From the NCBI GenBank assembly GCA_029249645.1, contig JAQWWC010000057.1, forward strand, positions 1-47,895: 47,895 nt of DNA, given 5' to 3'. This document shows, in pieces, positions 1 through 8,520 of the stretch (the first letter of the stretch is position 1; each line of letters starts with the position of its first letter). Below the pieces are notes generated by a model. That model was not told where the DNA came from and made no database searches. It worked only from the letters and a program-made list of their open reading frames with translations. The stretch is from Pseudomonadales bacterium. Its GTDB lineage: Bacteria; Pseudomonadota; Gammaproteobacteria; Pseudomonadales; Azotimanducaceae. A program made the translations under genes and the position numbers.

Positions 1-118
1 GCGGTTTTCTTTCTGTTGCACTTGCCGTGGGCTCGCGCCCCCCAGGCGTTACCTGGCACTCTGCCCTATGGAGCCCGGACTTTCCTCTGCCAAAGCAGCG
101 ATTACCTAGCTAACTCCC
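1..118 (-). ncRNA. rnpB: RNase P RNA (5' part, cut by window edge)
   Basis: Catalytic RNA of ribonuclease P, which trims the 5' leaders of tRNA precursors. On the minus strand positions 62-90 give the nearly invariant block GAGGAAAGUCCGGGCUCC followed by AUAGGGCAG. This is followed by GUGCCAGGUAACGCCUGGGGGG and AGUGCAACAGAAAG, all hallmarks of bacterial type A RNase P RNA. The 5' end is placed near 117-118 by aligning the first 23 nt with the E. coli and Pseudomonas molecules as remembered, and it sits 7 nt after a good -10 element. About two thirds of the RNA lies beyond the left edge. The location next to rsmI is the usual one in gammaproteobacteria. Confidence 0.95.
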
Positions 119-124
119 AAGCGG

Positions 125-153
125 AGCTTACCGCCATCATCCGATGATCACAA
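125..153 (-). promoter_or_regulatory. Sigma70 promoter of rnpB
   Basis: On the minus strand TTGTGA (153-148) and TAAGCT (130-125) are separated by exactly 17 bp. The predicted start, 7 nt downstream, matches the expected 5' end of RNase P RNA. The -35 box begins at the base directly after the rsmI TAG stop (156-154), so the two units are packed without a spacer. Confidence 0.6.
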
Positions 154-999
154 CTAGCTAACAGCAGCTTTCAGCGCCAGCGCGCGCTTGTAAACCAGAT
201 TTCGTTTCAATCCAAGCATTTGGGCCGCCAACTCCGCGGCCTTAGAAATCGGTAGCTCAGAGATAAGCAGCCGTAGGCAGTCATCCAACTCAATCTGCGC
301 AAACGATTGCGCAACCGTTGCACCACTGATCAAGACCACAAACTCACCTCTCGCCGGAATTTCACCCCGCGTCATTTGATCTCGAATATCACCCGCTAAG
401 CCCTGAACTACTTGCTCATAGAGCTTGGTCAGTTCCCTGCAAACCACTAACTCACGATCACTCCCTAAAACGTCTAAAACTGTTTCAAGTAACGAGGCCA
501 TGCGATGAGGCGCTTCATATAAAATCAGCGTGCCCGAATACTGACTGACATCAGCGAGCCGTGAGGCGCGCCCTTTAGCCGGTAGAAACCCCAAAAACTG
601 AAACTGATCCGTCGGCAGACCAGAAACCGAGAGCGCCGCGGTGAGTGCGGAGGCGCCAGGTACAGCTTCGACGATGACTCCCGCAGCACGCGCCGCGCGA
701 ACCAAACGAAACCCAGGATCTGAAATCAATGGCGTACCCGCATCCGAAACCAGCGCGACCGATTCTCCGGCTTTGATTCGGTCAATTAACAAGTCGGTCT
801 GACGACGTTCATTGTGATCATGGAACGCAATGAGTTTCTGCTTGATTTCAAAATGATCTAATAGACGACGTGTATGCCGAGTGTCTTCCGCGGCGACTAA
901 ATCGACCGCCGCAAGCATCTCGAGCGCTCGGATCGAGATATCCTTCAGGTTGCCGATCGGCGTTGCCACTATATATAGTTTGCTCACAGGTCTCGCCAC
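154..999 (-). CDS. rsmI: 16S rRNA (cytidine-2'-O)-methyltransferase RsmI
   Basis: Uses S-adenosylmethionine to 2'-O-methylate a cytidine (C1402 in E. coli) in the decoding centre of 16S rRNA; cytoplasmic. The 281-residue product has the usual length and carries the tetrapyrrole-methylase-fold signatures YIVATPIGNL near the N terminus, AAEDTRHTRRLL, LVSDAGTPLISDPG and PGASALTAALSVSGLP. The chosen start is a GTG at 999. A second in-frame GTG four codons on gives a product beginning SKLYIVATPIGNL and cannot be excluded. An ATG just upstream is out of frame. The gene runs toward rnpB and is divergent from lpoA across a 251-bp gap, as in Pseudomonas and enterics. Confidence 0.96.
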   Translation of the reverse strand: MARPVSKLYIVATPIGNLKDISIRALEMLAAVDLVAAEDTRHTRRLLDHFEIKQKLIAFHDHNERRQTDLLIDRIKAGESVALVSDAGTPLISDPGFRLVRAARAAGVIVEAVPGASALTAALSVSGLPTDQFQFLGFLPAKGRASRLADVSQYSGTLILYEAPHRMASLLETVLDVLGSDRELVVCRELTKLYEQVVQGLAGDIRDQMTRGEIPARGEFVVLISGATVAQSFAQIELDDCLRLLISELPISKAAELAAQMLGLKRNLVYKRALALKAAVS

Positions 1000-1224
1000 T
1001 CATTACTCAATAAACCTAGGTTAATGGATTACGAAGCAGGCAACCATCCAAACAAGACAAAGCAACGTCTTTGATCGAAGATCGCAGCCAGAACGACGTA
1101 AAAACAGCCAGCAGATCGCAAACAGCCCGCCAGGTTTGAACTTTAAACAAAACCATAGACGCCAGATCATCCTTAAAGCCAATATGGCATAATAAACTCA
1201 CTTAGACGGTCCTTCGGTTAAACC

Positions 1225-1253
1225 ATGCACTCAAACCATGCACTCAAACCATG
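1225..1253 (+). repeat. 13-bp direct repeat carrying three ATG codons
   Basis: The unit CCATGCACTCAAA is repeated so that ATG occurs at 1225, 1238 and 1251. Because 13 is not a multiple of three, the three ATGs lie in three different reading frames; only the last opens lpoA. No convincing Shine-Dalgarno sequence precedes any of them. Confidence 0.75.
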
Positions 1254-3125
1254 CATCACTTTAACTTGAACGTATCGCGTCGAATCAAACACGGCGCTTG
1301 GCTTGCACTGGTTGCCATTGTAATCACGGGTTGCGCCAGCGACCCCGGGCGCACAACGGGACAATCGCGCGCGACATCCCAAAACCCAATCGACCCCGGC
1401 AAGATTACCATCACGTCGGTGACTGAAGGCCTACGGTTAGCCAGTCTCAGCCGAGAGCCACTCGCCAGCACATTTCGAGCAAAAGCCGCCAAGCTGGCCT
1501 TAGCAGCAGGGCAGTTTGAGGACGCAAACCGCATTTTGGCATTGATCAAAACTTCGAATATTGCGCCAGGCACGACAGTCGATTATGTGCTCACCAAGGC
1601 ACAACTGGCCCTGATCGATGGCTATGCAAACCAAGCGCTCGCGCTACTGAATCAAAATGACCTCACCCAATTTGGACTGAGCGCCCAAGACCAGATTGCG
1701 CTGGGCACAACAAAAGCCAACGCCTATGAGCAAACTGGCCGCATGCTCGCGGCCGCTCGTACCCGAACGCTGATCACCCCCATTCTTACGGATGCCGCGG
1801 CAGCAGACAATCACGAGCAACTTTTTAGTGGCCTCATGACCTTACCCGCCGCGCTTTTGAAACGATACGCCACTGACGCGGCCACAAACGATTTAAGAGG
1901 CTGGTTGTCTTTAGCCGCCATGACGAAACAACTTCAAAACCGCCCAAGCCAACAGCTACGAGCACTGACAAATTGGAAGAAACTTTGGGCCGGGCATCCA
2001 GCGGCACAACAGCTTCCCAAACGGCTTGCCTTTTTAGACAGTGTCGTCGCAGGCCAACCCAAAAAGGTTGCCATCTTGCTGCCCCAAACAGGCCCGCTGG
2101 CCACAGCAGGCCAAGCTATCCTGAACGGTATCCTTTCAGCACACTTCGACCAGGGCCGAGAATCCGAGCTCATTATTTACGACACCAACCAAACAGGCTC
2201 AACGTTAGACCTGGTGGAACGCGCCGCTCAAGCTGGCGCCGATTTCGTTATCGGCCCACTCGACAAAAATCGCGTCACCGAACTCGCCCAAGCGCGCCTA
2301 AAAATTCCAGTTCTTGCGCTAAACAGGGTCCTCACGTTGCGCTCAGGCTCAAATCAAAACGGCAATCTATTTTTCTTTTCCCTAGCGCCAGAAGACGAGG
2401 CCAAACAACTTGCTGAACATGGCAAACAGCTCGGCTATAAAAATATTTTGCTCATTGCCCCTATCGATGAATGGGGAGACCGAACCACCGCTGCGTTTCG
2501 GGAAGCTGTTGGCACGGATGCTGATATCAGAATCACGGAGAAACGATTTTCCAAGGACGAAAGCTATGCAGCGTTTGTCCGGAGAATTCTGGCGGTCGAT
2601 GAGAGCCAATCCAGAGCAAATGATTTAAAACGCATTACCGGGTTATCGTTTGAATTTAATGCGCGTCGCCGCCAAGATATCGACATGATTGCTCTGCTCG
2701 CCAGTGCGGAGAATTCTAAACAAATTAATCCAGCCCTAGCTTTCTATTACGCAGACGACCTGCCGGTTTTTGCGACTTCGCTCGTTAATCAGAATAATGA
2801 AACAAAAATCAACAACCTCGACCTCAACGGCATTCGATTTTGTGACATGCCCTGGAAACTAATCCCAGACGCCCCACTCGAAACCAAAATACAAGCAGCC
2901 TGGCCTGAGGCCAAGGGCCCCCTCGGCGGCTTGTTCGCCCTCGGGCTTGACGCCTTCAACATTATGCCGAGGCTCCGTGTCCTACGAGAAATGCCTGAAA
3001 CGCCCTTTTACGGGTTAACTGGCGCCCTTACCATGGACCAACAAACCGTCACCCGGCGCCTCATGTGGGGACTCTTCGAAAACGGCGAGATAACAACACT
3101 ACCCGCTGTGACCGAATCTATTTGA
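1251..3125 (+). CDS. lpoA: Penicillin-binding protein activator LpoA (outer-membrane lipoprotein)
   Basis: Outer-membrane lipoprotein that reaches through the periplasm to stimulate the peptidoglycan synthase PBP1A. The N terminus is a lipoprotein signal: basic residues, a hydrophobic stretch, then the lipobox VITGC at about residue 28. Residues about 40-265 are alanine- and leucine-rich and helical, as in the TPR-like N domain of LpoA. From about residue 267 (KKVAILLPQTGPLATAG) the sequence follows the periplasmic-binding-protein fold of the LppC/LpoA family, including FVIGPLDK. At 624 residues it has full length. It overlaps yraN and is followed by dolP, the conserved arrangement in this group, but the SIS-domain gene (diaA/gmhA) usually between yraN and dolP is absent. 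Confidence 0.93.
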   Translation: MHHFNLNVSRRIKHGAWLALVAIVITGCASDPGRTTGQSRATSQNPIDPGKITITSVTEGLRLASLSREPLASTFRAKAAKLALAAGQFEDANRILALIKTSNIAPGTTVDYVLTKAQLALIDGYANQALALLNQNDLTQFGLSAQDQIALGTTKANAYEQTGRMLAAARTRTLITPILTDAAAADNHEQLFSGLMTLPAALLKRYATDAATNDLRGWLSLAAMTKQLQNRPSQQLRALTNWKKLWAGHPAAQQLPKRLAFLDSVVAGQPKKVAILLPQTGPLATAGQAILNGILSAHFDQGRESELIIYDTNQTGSTLDLVERAAQAGADFVIGPLDKNRVTELAQARLKIPVLALNRVLTLRSGSNQNGNLFFFSLAPEDEAKQLAEHGKQLGYKNILLIAPIDEWGDRTTAAFREAVGTDADIRITEKRFSKDESYAAFVRRILAVDESQSRANDLKRITGLSFEFNARRRQDIDMIALLASAENSKQINPALAFYYADDLPVFATSLVNQNNETKINNLDLNGIRFCDMPWKLIPDAPLETKIQAAWPEAKGPLGGLFALGLDAFNIMPRLRVLREMPETPFYGLTGALTMDQQTVTRRLMWGLFENGEITTLPAVTESI

Positions 3126-3484
3126 AATCAAACCATCTCGGCAAAGCCTCAGAGGATCGGGCCGGCCGCTGGCTACAACGCCGCGGCTATAACCTTGTTG
3201 CAAAAAATCATCACTGCCGCTTCGGGGAGATTGACCTCATCGCAACCAAGGCCCACCTGCTAGTATTTTGTGAGGTTAAACAAAGGCGCTCAGACCGGTT
3301 CGGCACGCCGGCAGCCCAAATCGATCGACGAAAACAAAACAGAATTATAAAAACTGCTCAACACTTTTTAATCCACAACCCCAGGTTCGCGCCCTACCAA
3401 ATTCGGTTTGACCTCTTCAGCTTTGGTCTTGAAAACCGGTGGATCGAAGGGGCATTTTTTGAAGAAGACTTGATTCCTGAATAA
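3122..3484 (+). CDS. yraN: UPF0102 family nuclease-fold protein YraN
   Basis: Small cytoplasmic protein of the UPF0102/YraN family, which has a restriction-endonuclease-like fold; its cellular role is not settled. The core motif is visible as FGEIDLI followed 11 residues later by VFCEVKQR, matching the E-(I)D...ExK nuclease-like signature. A TTG at 3122 overlaps the lpoA stop (TTGA) and gives 120 residues, close to the usual family size and with the normal start of the conserved region (LGKASEDRAGRWLQRRGY). An ATG at 3065, 61 nt inside lpoA, would add 19 residues with no family resemblance, so I prefer the TTG. It lies 38 bp upstream of dolP. Confidence 0.88.
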   Translation: MKSNHLGKASEDRAGRWLQRRGYNLVAKNHHCRFGEIDLIATKAHLLVFCEVKQRRSDRFGTPAAQIDRRKQNRIIKTAQHFLIHNPRFAPYQIRFDLFSFGLENRWIEGAFFEEDLIPE

Positions 3485-3522
3485 GTACTGGCAAGATAGC
3501 GGCCAAGCACAAGGAAAACATC

Positions 3523-4080
3523 ATGACCAAGATTTCTCGAATTGGCTATCTAACAGCGGTCACACTACTGCTAAGCGCTTGCAGCTCGCTTTCACCCAAG
3601 GACGACAATCTTGGCAAACGCACCTTCGGTACAAAGCTTGACGACCGACGGTCTGCAAAACTCATCATGCAAAACATGAAAGCTGAAATCCCTGACCTTA
3701 AAACCATGAACGTTGCAGTGACCGTCTTTAATGGCGTTGCACTGCTAACGGGGCAGACCAACACCGACGCAGCAAAAGCGCGCGCCGGTAGCATCGCCGA
3801 GAAAATCAGACATATCGCCAAAGTGCACAATGAGCTTGAGGTTGCCGGCCCAACAGCCGGACTGGTCAGGACCAGCGACGCGTTGTTAAAGACCAAACTC
3901 AAACTGAAAATGAGCACCAGCAGCGCCGTTGAAGCGGGCCGAACCAAAGTGGTTGTTGAGAATGGCGCTGTTTATTTAATGGGTCTGCTCACCCGTGATG
4001 AAGCTAAAGCGGCGGTTGAATTAACCCGCGAGGTTTTCGGCGTCCAAAAAATTGTTCAAGCGTTTGAATATCTCAACTGA
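3523..4080 (+). CDS. dolP: BON-domain outer-membrane lipoprotein DolP (YraP)
   Basis: Outer-membrane lipoprotein with two BON (phospholipid-binding) domains; in E. coli DolP localises to division sites and supports envelope integrity. The N terminus has a signal peptide ending in the lipobox LLSAC (Cys about 20). Two BON repeats follow, residues about 45-110 (NVAVTVFNGVALLTGQT, then VHNELEV) and 115-183 (VVVENGAVYLMGLLTRDEA, then VQKIVQAFEYL). Length (185) matches the family. A start ATG with AAGGAAAA just upstream is convincing. It ends 11 bp before the convergent sspB stop. Confidence 0.93.
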   Translation: MTKISRIGYLTAVTLLLSACSSLSPKDDNLGKRTFGTKLDDRRSAKLIMQNMKAEIPDLKTMNVAVTVFNGVALLTGQTNTDAAKARAGSIAEKIRHIAKVHNELEVAGPTAGLVRTSDALLKTKLKLKMSTSSAVEAGRTKVVVENGAVYLMGLLTRDEAKAAVELTREVFGVQKIVQAFEYLN

Positions 4081-4091
4081 GCATTCCCAAC

Positions 4092-4553
4092 CTATTCAAC
4101 GATCGTTAAATTTGGCCGGCCGCGCGGCTTTTCTGTCTTACCAGCATCCATAGGCAGCCCTTTAAGCTGTTCTGACTCAGCGCTTCTCTCGCTAACCACT
4201 TCGCTGAGTTCCGCTTGAGAGGGCACCGTAACGCTCAGTTGATTTTCAGGGAACCACAATCCGTCTGACGTTTCACGGCTTACAAGCCCGAGTATCGCGC
4301 CAATAGGAACCCAGATCGAATGTGACTGGCCTTGAAACCGGCTATTGAATCCAAGCCCATCCGCTTCAATCGCAAAATTGCGAATCGCATGCCCGCTCAG
4401 ATTTAACGTAATGGTACCGTCGTTCTGAACGAAGGCCGTCGGCACTTCAACGCCCTCAATTTTGGCGTTCACCACCAGATAGGGCGTCAAATCTTCCTGG
4501 ACCATCCAGTCCAAGAGGCCTTTGATCAAGAATGGGATCTTAGAACGTGACAC
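4092..4553 (-). CDS. sspB: ClpXP protease specificity-enhancing factor SspB
   Basis: Adaptor that delivers ssrA-tagged proteins to the ClpXP protease; cytoplasmic. The folded N domain (residues 1-110) shows the SspB pattern LLDWMVQEDLTPYLVV, VPTAFVQNDGTITLNLS and FNSRFQGQSHSIWVPIGAILGLVSRE. An unstructured linker rich in Ser and Glu leads to the C-terminal ClpX-binding peptide RGRPNLTIVE, close to the E. coli tail GRPALRVVK. At 153 residues the gene is full length. It follows sspA on the same strand with a 33-bp gap, the standard operon. Confidence 0.94.
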   Translation of the reverse strand: MSRSKIPFLIKGLLDWMVQEDLTPYLVVNAKIEGVEVPTAFVQNDGTITLNLSGHAIRNFAIEADGLGFNSRFQGQSHSIWVPIGAILGLVSRETSDGLWFPENQLSVTVPSQAELSEVVSERSAESEQLKGLPMDAGKTEKPRGRPNLTIVE

Positions 4554-4586
4554 AGTGAATGCCGAAAGTCATTTCCTGCTGCCGAA

Positions 4587-5219
4587 TCAATCCCGCATAT
4601 CCATTTCAGCTTCAGACAGACTCGCTTGAAAAGACTCACGCCGGAACATTCGCGTCATGTAATCACTCAAAGGCTTAGCCGTTTTGGGCGGCAATTGAAT
4701 GCCGAGCACCGGCAAACGCCACAAAATTGGCACAAAACAACAATCAACCAACGTGAATTCGTCGCTCATAAAAAATTCTTTCTCGGAGAATATGGGCGCG
4801 ATCGTAATCAGCCCTTCACGAAGCTCTTTTCGAGCACGGTCGATTACAGTATCTTTCGAACGTCCCGCCACTATGGTGTCTACCAAACCAGACCAGTCTC
4901 GCTGAATCCGGTACACAAACAATCTACTTTGAGCTCGCGCAACCGGATAAACAGGCAATAACGGCGGGTGCGGAAAACGCTCATCCAAGTACTCCATCAT
5001 GACCATTGATTCGTAGAGCACTAATTCGCGATCGACCAACGTTGGCAAAGAGTTGTAGGGGTTAAGGTCCGCTAAATCTTCGGGCAGGCTCCCCTTTTCA
5101 ACATTAATAATATCAACCGCGACACCCTTTTCAGCCAATACCATTCGAACTCTCTGACTATAGTGGTCAGCGCCATCCGAGTAAAAAACCATCGACGAAT
5201 GTTTCGAAATTACGCTCAT
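4587..5219 (-). CDS. sspA: Stringent starvation protein A (GST-fold transcription factor)
   Basis: RNA-polymerase-associated protein with a glutathione-S-transferase fold, involved in stationary-phase and acid-stress gene control in relatives; it lacks GST activity in E. coli. Diagnostic stretches are [35 protein letters not shown] and [19 protein letters not shown], strongly alike to E. coli SspA. The length of 210 is normal. The second methionine, at residue 10, begins the fold itself, but the first ATG is preceded by a purine-rich GGGGAAAAGGA and is kept. It lies 27 bp downstream of petC and starts the sspA-sspB pair, possibly read through from petABC. Confidence 0.94.
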   Translation of the reverse strand: MSVISKHSSMVFYSDGADHYSQRVRMVLAEKGVAVDIINVEKGSLPEDLADLNPYNSLPTLVDRELVLYESMVMMEYLDERFPHPPLLPVYPVARAQSRLFVYRIQRDWSGLVDTIVAGRSKDTVIDRARKELREGLITIAPIFSEKEFFMSDEFTLVDCCFVPILWRLPVLGIQLPPKTAKPLSDYMTRMFRRESFQASLSEAEMDMRD

Positions 5220-5246
5220 TCCTTTTCCCCTCTTACGCCTGAGCGA

Positions 5247-6065
5247 TTAGTGAAACTCTTTTTTGTACTCTCTTGCGAGCAAATAGGCTGGCACAAAGAA
5301 AAAGGCCAGGAAAATCAGGACAAATACACCCGTTCGCTCCCGCTCCAATCGCGTCGGATCACCAACATAGTACAAAAAATTCGTCAGGTCATAGACAACC
5401 CGCTCGTATTCTTCTGCTGACAACCGCCCTGTCGATTCAACCAATGCCAGCGGACTGTATCCTCTTTCGACCAGATCCATCCCACAAACTTCTTCCATCA
5501 CATAATTTTGAGACAACGCGTCCATCATCTCACCCCCATTGGCTGCAAGCTTTGGGATCGATTTGCAAACTTTCTTTTGAACACCCTGCAGCTCTACGAG
5601 TGCGTGGGGCATCCCGACATTTTCATAGACCAAATTATTGGCGCCTAACGGCCGACTCGGATCCTCATAAAACGTTAATAGGTAGGTGTAGAGGTATTCC
5701 GGCCCGCCCTTTAACTGGGTGTACAGAGTTAAATCCGGCGGCACAGCCCCAAACCAGCTCTTTGCGTTTTCTGATGAAATCGAATTTTCGATCAAACTTC
5801 CAATTTTAGTGTTCGGATCGAATACAAGGTGCTGCAGCATCAATGACTCTGGCACACCGATATCTTCAGCAGTTCGCTTATACCGCTGATACTTCAGCGA
5901 ATGGCAACCCAAACAATAGTTCATGTAGGTTTGTGCCCCGCGCTGCAAGGACCCCTGATCCGAAAGATTCGGAGTCATATCGTAAAGGGGGAAGCCTGCT
6001 TCAGCGCCAATTGCAACTACAGGCCATAACAGCATAAAGCCGATCAGTTTCACACAGCGCATCAC
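5247..6065 (-). CDS. petC: Cytochrome c1 subunit of the bc1 complex
   Basis: Heme c subunit of ubiquinol:cytochrome c oxidoreductase (complex III), anchored in the inner membrane and facing the periplasm. An N-terminal signal sequence is followed by the heme site CLGCH at residues 51-55, the conserved YQRYKRTAEDIG and PPDLTLY segments, and the likely axial methionine in GMPHALVELQG. The C-terminal membrane anchor is VFVLIFLAFFFVPAYLLA with a basic tail. At 272 residues it is within the proteobacterial range. The start is a GTG overlapping the petB stop by 4 bp (GTGA), with an ATG one codon later. Confidence 0.96.
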   Translation of the reverse strand: MMRCVKLIGFMLLWPVVAIGAEAGFPLYDMTPNLSDQGSLQRGAQTYMNYCLGCHSLKYQRYKRTAEDIGVPESLMLQHLVFDPNTKIGSLIENSISSENAKSWFGAVPPDLTLYTQLKGGPEYLYTYLLTFYEDPSRPLGANNLVYENVGMPHALVELQGVQKKVCKSIPKLAANGGEMMDALSQNYVMEEVCGMDLVERGYSPLALVESTGRLSAEEYERVVYDLTNFLYYVGDPTRLERERTGVFVLIFLAFFFVPAYLLAREYKKEFH

Positions 6066-7315
6066 ATTGTCACCCTTTCTGGAACCGATTTCGTCTTCTC
6101 AACCGCCGTATACCAGGGCATCAGCAGAAAGTACGCAAAATAAATCCCGGTACAAACTTGCGCCAACACCGTTCGTCCTGGTGTTGGATGCACCGTTCCA
6201 AGATAGCCAAGGATAAAAAACGAGATGACAAACAGGCCAAGCATGATTTTACTGCCCAAGCCTTTATAGCGCATTGATTTGACCGGCGATTTATCGAGCC
6301 ATGGCAGCACAAAAGGTATAACAATCGCACCCGCCATAACGATCAGCCCCCACAGCTTCGCGTCCAACCCAAACAGCGGAAAGGTTGCGGCCCGTAGCAT
6401 CGAGTAAAACGGCGTGTAGTACCACACAGGCGCAATCAACTCAGGCGTTTTAAGCGGATCCGCTGGTTCGTAATTTGGGTGTTCAATCAAATACCCACCA
6501 CCATCAGGATAAAAGAATAAGACTGCGCAGAACAAGAACAAGAAACCAATGATGGCCGGCAATTTGCCAAGCGTGAAGTAAGGATGGAACGGAATGCCAT
6601 CTAAGGGCTTGCCCATGTCGTCTGTCGTCTTTTTAATATCCACGCCATCAGGATTGTTCGAACCCACCTCATGCAGGGCCAGCACATGAAGAACCACGAG
6701 TACTAACAAGAATAAAGGCACCAACACAACATGCAGCGCAAAGAACCGATTCAGGGTCACCCCTGACATATTGAAATCACCCCGAACCCAGATTGCCAAA
6801 TCATCCCCGATTACGGGTATTGCACTGGCTAAGGAAACAATTACCTGCGCGCCCCAGAACGACATATTGCCCCAAGGTAACAAGTAGCCGAAAAACCCTT
6901 CCGCCATGAGCGCCACATAAACCAACATGCCGAGGATCCAAATCAGCTCTCGTGGTTTCTGGTAAGAGCCATAGAGCAACCCTCGAAACATGTGCAGGTA
7001 AACCACAACGAAAAACGCAGAAGCGCCGGTTGAGTGCATGTATCGCAACAGCCAGCCATATTCAACATCCCGCATAATGTATTCGACTGAGGCAAAGGCA
7101 TCATCCCCAGTCGGCACGTAGCTCATGGTTAGCCAAATGCCAGTGAGCAACTGATTAGCGAGTACGACAAAGGAAAAAATCCCAAAGTAATACCAGATAT
7201 TGAGGTTTTTCGGCGCATAGTACTTGGATAAATGCTTTTCGTACGCGTCGGTAACCGGCAAACGATCATCGATCCAGGCCATAACGTTTTTAAATGACTG
7301 TTCAATTGCCGACAT
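6062..7315 (-). CDS. petB: Cytochrome b subunit of the bc1 complex
   Basis: Diheme membrane subunit holding the quinol oxidation and quinone reduction sites. The 417-residue protein shows the family landmarks: NIWYYFGIFSFVVLANQLLTGI, the first heme helix LRYMHSTGASAFFVVVYLHMF, GYLLPWGNMSFWGAQVI, the second His helix FALHVVLVPLFLLVLVVLHV, and PVWYYTPFYSMLRA, the proteobacterial equivalent of the PEWY region. Eight or so membrane helices are evident. It overlaps petC by 4 bp and its start adjoins petA, so the three are one transcription unit. Confidence 0.97.
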   Translation of the reverse strand: MSAIEQSFKNVMAWIDDRLPVTDAYEKHLSKYYAPKNLNIWYYFGIFSFVVLANQLLTGIWLTMSYVPTGDDAFASVEYIMRDVEYGWLLRYMHSTGASAFFVVVYLHMFRGLLYGSYQKPRELIWILGMLVYVALMAEGFFGYLLPWGNMSFWGAQVIVSLASAIPVIGDDLAIWVRGDFNMSGVTLNRFFALHVVLVPLFLLVLVVLHVLALHEVGSNNPDGVDIKKTTDDMGKPLDGIPFHPYFTLGKLPAIIGFLFLFCAVLFFYPDGGGYLIEHPNYEPADPLKTPELIAPVWYYTPFYSMLRAATFPLFGLDAKLWGLIVMAGAIVIPFVLPWLDKSPVKSMRYKGLGSKIMLGLFVISFFILGYLGTVHPTPGRTVLAQVCTGIYFAYFLLMPWYTAVEKTKSVPERVTM

Positions 7316-7914
7316 TAAGCTACTCCCTCATCTTCCCCGATAACGACCACATCATCCGTCTCATAGTAGTGAGGGGGCACCTCTAGATTCGATGGCGCTG
7401 GCACGCCCTGATAAACTCGCCCTGCCAAATCAAATTTTGAACCGTGACAGGGGCAATAAAAGCCGCCTACCCATTCAGGGTCAAATGATTGAGGGGTGAT
7501 AGCCGGTCGGAACTTTGGCGAGCAACTCAAATGGGTACATAATCCAACCAGAATCGCGACATCGGGCCGAATCGAACGCGTCTCGTTTTTGGCGTAGCTG
7601 GGCTGCTGCTCTCGATCAGACTGTGGGTCCGCTAATCGCTCACTCTTTTCGTTTAAACGCGCCAACATCGCTTCGCTTCGACGAATAACGAAGATGGGCT
7701 TGTCTCGCCAGGCTGGAATCGGGCCTAAAATCTCACCAGGTTGCAGTCGACTAATATCTACTTTTATCGGCGCGCCCGCTGCCAAGGCTTTGGCACTGGG
7801 ATTCCATGACCCTAGAAAAGGGACTGCCAAACCCGCAACTCCACCCGCACCGACTGCTGCAGTCGCACCGAGAAGAAAATTCCGCCGCCCAGAATTGACG
7901 CTACTTTCACTCAC
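7315..7914 (-). CDS. petA: Rieske iron-sulfur subunit of the bc1 complex
   Basis: [2Fe-2S] subunit that takes the first electron from ubiquinol and moves it to cytochrome c1. The cluster ligands lie in CTHLSC (residues 126-131) and CPCHGS (154-159). The N terminus is a Tat-type anchor, GRRNFLLGATAAVGAGG, consistent with export of the folded cluster protein while remaining membrane-bound. Length 199 is normal. The start is a GTG preceded by GTGGAG at a good distance. First gene of petABC; its last base overlaps the petB start codon. Confidence 0.97.
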   Translation of the reverse strand: MSESSVNSGRRNFLLGATAAVGAGGVAGLAVPFLGSWNPSAKALAAGAPIKVDISRLQPGEILGPIPAWRDKPIFVIRRSEAMLARLNEKSERLADPQSDREQQPSYAKNETRSIRPDVAILVGLCTHLSCSPKFRPAITPQSFDPEWVGGFYCPCHGSKFDLAGRVYQGVPAPSNLEVPPHYYETDDVVVIGEDEGVA

Positions 7915-8008
7915 AACATGTCTCCACTATTCGCGTCTCAGACCCAATTTAAGGATGACCAAGACTGACCGTTCTCAAATCTATTTTTACTACGTTACTG
8001 GCGCCGCG

Positions 8009-8017
8009 ATTCTAACA
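8009..8017 (-). promoter_or_regulatory. Candidate extended -10 promoter for petABC
   Basis: On the minus strand TGT is followed directly by TAGAAT, an extended -10 element about 95 bp before the petA start. No recognisable -35 box is seen at 16-18 bp, so this is only a candidate. Confidence 0.3.
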
Positions 8018-8060
8018 TACTCAGTGGTATTTGGGCTGATTCATCATTGTAATTTTTTAG

Positions 8061-8093
8061 CTTAAAAAAAAACGGAGCCGAAGCTCCGTTTTC
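8061..8093 (-). terminator. Rho-independent terminator of rplM-rpsI
   Basis: On the minus strand a perfect stem AAAACGGAGC / GCTCCGTTTT closed by a UUCG tetraloop is followed by an uninterrupted run of T (plus-strand A run 8064-8072). It begins 17 bp after the rpsI stop codon. Confidence 0.9.
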
Positions 8094-8109
8094 CAAACCT
8101 GAAATGGGT

Positions 8110-8496
8110 TTAGCGCTTTGAAAACTGCGGCTTCTTACGGGCCTTGCGAAGTCCGACTTTCTTACGCTCCACACTTCGCGCGTCTCGCGTCACATACCCT
8201 GCTTGCCGTAACGCCGGTCGCAGAGTCTCATCATACTCCATCAAAGCCCGAGTGATGCCATGTCGAATCGCCCCAGCCTGGCCGAAACCACCACCGCCTT
8301 TGACGGTTACACGCACTGAAAACCGTTCCGCGAGCTCTACCAACTCTAAAGGCTGACGAACAACCATGCGTGCCGTTTCGCGGCCAAAGTACTCGTCTAA
8401 TGGCTGGTCATTCACCTGAATACTGCCGTCACCAAGGCTCATAAACACGCGTGCTTTAGCGGTCTTGCGTCGACCTGTTCCGTAATATTGATTCAT
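8110..8496 (-). CDS. rpsI: 30S ribosomal protein S9
   Basis: Small-subunit ribosomal protein whose C-terminal tail reaches the decoding site. The 128 residues include the family landmarks [58 protein letters not shown] and the highly basic end PQFSKR (usual SKR terminus). It is downstream of rplM with a 24-bp gap and followed by a strong terminator. Confidence 0.98.
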   Translation of the reverse strand: MNQYYGTGRRKTAKARVFMSLGDGSIQVNDQPLDEYFGRETARMVVRQPLELVELAERFSVRVTVKGGGGFGQAGAIRHGITRALMEYDETLRPALRQAGYVTRDARSVERKKVGLRKARKKPQFSKR

Positions 8497-8520
8497 ATCA
8501 AACCTTTCTTATATCGAATC

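Noticed and set aside
1016-1201. 61-codon minus-strand frame in the rsmI/lpoA gap
   Set aside because: No ribosome-binding site, no recognisable family, and it occupies the divergent promoter region.
1973-2416. 147-codon plus-strand frame inside lpoA
   Set aside because: Arg/Pro/Ser-rich translation with no family resemblance; lpoA on the same strand fully explains the segment.
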